Below the pieces are notes generated by a model. It searched no databases. It was not told the DNA's origin and saw only the letters and a list, made by a program, of their open reading frames with translations. A stretch of DNA of 50,145 nucleotides, taken from NCBI GenBank assembly GCA_902788995.1, contig CADAMO010000003.1, positions 1 through 50,145 of the forward strand. Direction: 5' to 3'. The first letter of the stretch is position 1. The number at the start of each line of letters is the position of its first letter. The translations under genes were made by a program, and so were the position numbers. The stretch is from Oscillospiraceae bacterium (lineage in GTDB: Bacteria; Bacillota; Clostridia; Oscillospirales; Acutalibacteraceae). Of this stretch, positions 47,024-50,145 are shown in pieces.

Positions 47024-48071
47024 ATGAAAACAATCAAAGCGGCCATTATCGGCTACGGCGGGATGGGCGGCTGGCACGCCGACCGCATCCGCGAAATGGA
47101 CAAATTCGAACTGGCGGGCGTATGGGACATCGACCCCGCCCGGCTGGAGCTGGCGGAAAGCCGCGGCATCCACGCCTACGGCTCGCTGGAGGAACTGCTG
47201 GCGGACGAAGAGGTGGAGCTGGTCACCATCGCCACCTGGAACGACGTGCACAAGCCCCTGGCCATTCAGGCCATGCGGGCGGGCAAGAACGTGATTTCCG
47301 AAAAGCCCGTCACCATGACCTCGGAGGACCTGGACGACATGATCGCCGTGGCGAAGGAAACGGGCAAGCTCTTTACCGTGCACCAGAACCGCCGCTGGGA
47401 CGACGACTACCTGACCATGAAGAACGTGGTGGACAAGAACGTGCTGGGCAAGGTGTTCCGCATCGAATCCCGCGTGCAGGGCTCCCGTGGCATCCCCGGC
47501 GACTGGCGCAAGGAGAAGGGCCACGGCGGCGGCATGGTGCTGGATTGGGGCGTCCATCTGCTGGACCAGGCGCTGACCCTGTGCGACGACGACAAGCTTG
47601 AGAGCGTGTGGGCCCACGTGACCCACATCACCAACGACGAGTGCGCTGCAATTTAAGAGCGGCCTGCGCTATATGGTGGAGGTCACCACCAACAACTTCA
47701 TCGAGCTGCCCCGCTGGTACATCCTCGGCGAGAACGGCACTACCGAGATCGACAACTGGGAGCTGGACGGCAAGACCGTGGTGGTACACGACTGGAGCAA
47801 GATCGACTCCGTCCCCGTGAAGGCCGGCACAGGCATCACCAAGACCATGGCCCCCCGCACGGACGAGACCATCCACGAGGAACCGCTGGAAAAGATCCAC
47901 GGCCGCTGGACGCAGTATTACGACAATATCTACGACGTGATCCGCAGCGGCGCGGAGCAGATCGTCAGCCACCGGCAGATGCGCCGGTGCATCGCGCTGA
48001 TCGAGGCCATCTTCGCCTCCGCGGAAAAGAACGAGGTCGTCCGCTTCGACGACCGTTATTACAGAGCGTAA
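47024..48071 (+). pseudogene. Gfo/Idh/MocA oxidoreductase, frameshifted
   Basis: The two halves of one NAD(P)-dependent sugar or cyclitol oxidoreductase lie in different frames. 47024-47656 encodes the Rossmann domain (IIGYGGMGGWHADRI; the lysine-containing EKP block ISEKPVTM; HGGGMVLDWGVHLLDQ). 47673-48071, one base off, encodes the rest of the C-terminal domain from MVEVTTNNFIELPRWYI to the end. At the join the first frame reads NDECAAI and stops, while the second frame is open a little earlier (QFKSGLRYM). Compared with the family's usual spacing a few residues are missing, so a small deletion is likely, either real or an assembly error. All else is intact, and codon use is unchanged on both sides. 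Confidence 0.85.
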
Positions 48072-48078
48072 CCGCACC

Positions 48079-48114
48079 TCCCCTGCCACACTTTCCGCGC
48101 GGCGGGGGATTTTT
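48079..48114 (+). terminator. Terminator-like hairpin before the DUF4434 gene
   Basis: TCCCC(T)GCC pairs with GGC(G)GGGGA around a 13-nt loop, followed by TTTTTG; it lies just before the next ribosome binding site and could terminate or attenuate. Confidence 0.6.
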
Positions 48115-48132
48115 GTATAAGGAGGAACCGCC

Positions 48133-49191
48133 ATGCTGTCAAAAATCATCACCGCGTTTTTTCTGCTGATCGCCTCGCTCCTGCGACTGACGCCCGCGCC
48201 GGAGCCGAAATGCGAGGCGCTGGTCTCCGGCAGCTTTATCCAGCCATGGTACTGTGCCGACTGGGACGACGCACGGTGGGACGCGGAGACCGCCTGGATG
48301 AAGGAGGCGGGGCTGGACACGCTGATTTTGCAGCGGACGGCGTATCTGGATGAAAACGGCGTGTGGACCGCGCATTACCCCTCCGAGCTTCCCGCCCTGC
48401 GCGGCGGCTGTCAGGGGGATTTGATCGGCCGCGCCCTGAAAAGCTGCCGAAAGGCGGGTCTCCGGGTCTTCGTGGGGCTGGCGGATTTCAGCGGCTGGTG
48501 GAACGGCGCGGGGCTTTCCCCCGACTGGGAGACGGTCTGCGACGTGACGACGCAGATGCAGGAAGAGATCTGCCGCCTGTACGGGGACGACTACGGCGAT
48601 ACGCTGTACGGCTGGTACTTCGCGCCTGAGATCACCAACAACCCCCTCATGAAGGTCAGCCTGCCCCGCATCATCGCGGGCTTCAACAGGGCGCTGGATC
48701 AGGCCACCGCCCTCGCCCCCGCCATGCCCATGCTGATCAGCCCGTTTTATTCCGAATATCTGGCGGTCCCTTCGGTGACGGCCACGCTGCCCATGTGGCA
48801 GATCTTTCTGAACGGGGCGCATTTACGGGACGGGGATATCTTCTGCCCGCAGGACGCGGTCGGCGCGGCCTGGACGAGGGAAAAGAGTCTTGAAAAGGTG
48901 TGGCAGATGTACGCCGCCGCGGTGAGCAGCGCCAAGGCGGACGTGAAGCTGTGGGCCAACTGCGAGAACTTTATTTCCGCCCAGGCGGGCGGGTTCCTGC
49001 AGCCGCCCGCCAACGGGCTGACGGAGAACGTCCCCGCCCCCATGGACCGCTTTGCATGGCAATTGGAGACCGCCAGCCGGTACGCGGAAAAGCTTGTGTG
49101 CTTTTCCATGAACCACTATTACAGCCCCTTCACCGACCAAGCGGCCTATGAAACGTATCTCAACTATGCGGCGACAGTCGGCGGAGGCTGA
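48133..49191 (+). CDS. DUF4434-family glycoside-hydrolase-like protein, exported
   Basis: A 352-residue protein with an N-terminal signal peptide or anchor (KIITAFFLLIASLLRL) and the DUF4434 TIM-barrel fold. Conserved blocks are SGSFIQPWYCADW, MKEAGLDTLILQ, GWYFAPEITNN (Glu in the usual acid position) and ANCENFI. Family members are predicted glycosidases that occur with carbohydrate-active genes; no substrate is established. AGGAGG precedes the ATG. It directly follows the broken oxidoreductase, separated by a terminator-like hairpin. Confidence 0.82.
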   Translation: MLSKIITAFFLLIASLLRLTPAPEPKCEALVSGSFIQPWYCADWDDARWDAETAWMKEAGLDTLILQRTAYLDENGVWTAHYPSELPALRGGCQGDLIGRALKSCRKAGLRVFVGLADFSGWWNGAGLSPDWETVCDVTTQMQEEICRLYGDDYGDTLYGWYFAPEITNNPLMKVSLPRIIAGFNRALDQATALAPAMPMLISPFYSEYLAVPSVTATLPMWQIFLNGAHLRDGDIFCPQDAVGAAWTREKSLEKVWQMYAAAVSSAKADVKLWANCENFISAQAGGFLQPPANGLTENVPAPMDRFAWQLETASRYAEKLVCFSMNHYYSPFTDQAAYETYLNYAATVGGG

Positions 49192-49237
49192 CGGAGCAGG
49201 CCGCAGCAGATCGCCTTTGTGCGGCAGACGAAATACA

Positions 49238-49266
49238 GATCCCCGGACGATGACCGTCCGGGGATC
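49238..49266. terminator. Strong hairpin between convergent genes
   Basis: A perfect 11-bp stem, GATCCCCGGAC (49238-49248) with its complement at 49256-49266. There is no clear T-run, so it may end transcripts only partly. Confidence 0.55.
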
Positions 49267-49314
49267 CGCGCGCTTGCGGCGATGAAAACCGCCGTTGTTT
49301 TGTGATTGCTTCAA

Positions 49315-49884
49315 TCAGCCGATATGGTTGTAGCTGTCGTTCATCAGGTTGACGGACTTGAAGAACTTGTGGGCGAAGATAAAGGGGCCGACGATGATCA
49401 GCGAACCCAGCACGCCCCACAGCCACATATCCGCCGCGCTGAAGCTATAGTTGATCTGACGGCGCTTCAGCTCGTTGCCGATGCGGTTGCAGAGATTGTG
49501 CATCCAGACGATGGAGGCGATCTCAAGGGTGATGGGGCCGACGATGAAGAACAGCAGATAGAAATTCATGCTCTTCTTGCCGTCATAGCGGGAGCAGACC
49601 GTATTCACGTCGTCGGTGATGTTGCCGTTGCAGATGAGCCCGTAGATGCCGAAGGTGATCAGGGACAGCAGAAACGTCTTGATGAAGCTTCTGTTGGTTC
49701 TCAGCTGCAGGCCGGGGCCCATCGGCTGCGCGTTCATCGGCTGCGGATTCTGATACTGATACTGGCTTTGATACTGATACTGGGGCTGGGGCGGCGTTGG
49801 GGGCTGAGGGGCGATTTTGGCGCCGCAGTTGGAACAGAACACGGCGTTCGCTTCCAGAGGGGCGTTACAGTTGGGACAATTCAT
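49315..49884 (-). CDS. Zinc-ribbon and DUF4234 membrane protein
   Basis: A 189-residue protein. Residues 3-21 form a zinc ribbon (CPNC and CSNCG). A Pro/Gln/Tyr linker with QYQYQSQYQYQ repeats follows, and then the DUF4234 membrane domain with about four helices, beginning RTNRSFIKTFLLSLITFGIY. Such proteins are common in gut Firmicutes and have no known function. AGGAGG lies 6 nt before the ATG. The promoter has TTGACA and contains a GTACAA/TTGTAC dyad between -35 and just past -10. Confidence 0.88.
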   Translation of the reverse strand: MNCPNCNAPLEANAVFCSNCGAKIAPQPPTPPQPQYQYQSQYQYQNPQPMNAQPMGPGLQLRTNRSFIKTFLLSLITFGIYGLICNGNITDDVNTVCSRYDGKKSMNFYLLFFIVGPITLEIASIVWMHNLCNRIGNELKRRQINYSFSAADMWLWGVLGSLIIVGPFIFAHKFFKSVNLMNDSYNHIG

Positions 49885-49944
49885 AAAAAACCTCCTGTTA
49901 GTTCCCTGACGATAGCCGATTAACGGTTCGTCGGGAGATTACAA

Positions 49945-49978
49945 GTACAAGAATAGCATGATTTGTACATTCTGTCAA
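49945..49978 (-). promoter_or_regulatory. Promoter of the DUF4234 gene with internal dyad
   Basis: Minus-strand TTGACA (complement of 49973-49978), 17-nt spacer, TATTCT (complement of 49950-49955). GTACAA (49945-49950) and TTGTAC (49963-49968) form a dyad across the -10 and spacer. Confidence 0.72.
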
Positions 49979-50046
49979 CCGGATTTGCGCTTTTTCGACA
50001 GCCATGATGCGGCGTCCTCCCTGCGGCAGCCGGCCGCGCCGCCGTA

Positions 50047-50109
50047 TTTTATTAATGCGGCAATTAAATAGTTGGAAATAAGAAAGGTTGTGCTGCCGCA
50101 TTAATAAAA
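50047..50109. repeat. 63-bp perfect inverted repeat near the window end
   Basis: TTTTATTAATGCGGCA (50047-50062) and its exact complement (50094-50109) enclose 31 nt. No gene lies here. It differs in sequence from the MITE ends. The last 18 bases of the window form another small palindrome (TTTGCCG/CGGCAAA). Confidence 0.75.
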
Positions 50110-50145
50110 CGATCATAACGCCGTTTTTTGCCGTTTTACGGCAAA

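Noticed and set aside
48133-48190. Similarity of the DUF4434 protein's N-terminus (KIITAFF) to the 29-residue peptide
   Set aside because: The segment is a normal hydrophobic signal sequence; the match is short and lacks the charged face of the amphipathic helices.
49898-50116. 72-codon minus-strand frame at the right edge
   Set aside because: It spans the inverted repeat and the DUF4234 promoter, with no ribosome binding site and no recognisable product.

Overview
The window reads as a GC-rich, Firmicutes-type (Clostridia, probably Oscillospirales-like) chromosome segment, with a doubtful left end. Evidence is the RNase Y / YmdB pair, MutS2, a YhgE/Pip exporter under a TetR regulator, AGGAGG-type ribosome binding sites, and many sigma-A promoters with exact 17-nt spacers. 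No rRNA, tRNA, CRISPR array, transposase or phage gene was seen.

Layout. 1-850: 3' end of murA and a truncated AspT/YidE-type transporter that look actinobacterial (Coriobacteriia-like). 860-4120: an AT-rich island between two terminators with three surface-polymer genes (IspD/TarI-like cytidylyltransferase, extended SDR, CDP-polyol phosphotransferase). 4224-5633: a PHP phosphoesterase. 5785-15469: mostly minus-strand genes (GPH sugar symporter, solute-binding lipoprotein, ymdB, rny, two tiny peptides, a membrane protein, a histidine phosphatase, malQ). 15606-21714: a HisJ-like phosphatase, a third tiny peptide, a minus-strand GDPD-PAP2-PrsW-SGNH group and an unknown exported protein. 21932-28362: metallophosphoesterase, TetR-YhgE operon ending in a fourth tiny peptide, and an esterase. 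28491-38755: secreted phosphoesterase, GH43-like protein, several alpha/beta hydrolases, DUF2804, AIM24, and a GDPD/Lgt-like pair. 39111-49884: an SOS-type small membrane protein, VTT protein, galactokinase, HEPN/MNT module, mutS2, phosphodiester glycosidase, a frameshifted Gfo/Idh oxidoreductase, DUF4434 and DUF4234 proteins.

Two undescribed-looking themes run through the window. The first is a family of 29-51 residue peptides built round one amphipathic helix. Two sit in tandem beside rny, one is a solo gene and one ends the TetR-YhgE operon. A very similar helix forms the extreme C-terminus of two secreted enzymes, so the same module occurs both free and as a tail.

The second is a layered set of intergenic repeats. 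There are five copies of a 150-224 bp MITE-like element with terminal hairpins and conserved, asymmetric subterminal motifs. There are arrays of 7-bp units whose sequence changes from site to site while the 7-bp period and inverted-arm layout are kept. An outer palindromic module is found both alone and around the other elements. Several genes end inside these hairpins, and one gene has a heptamer array where its ribosome binding site should be.
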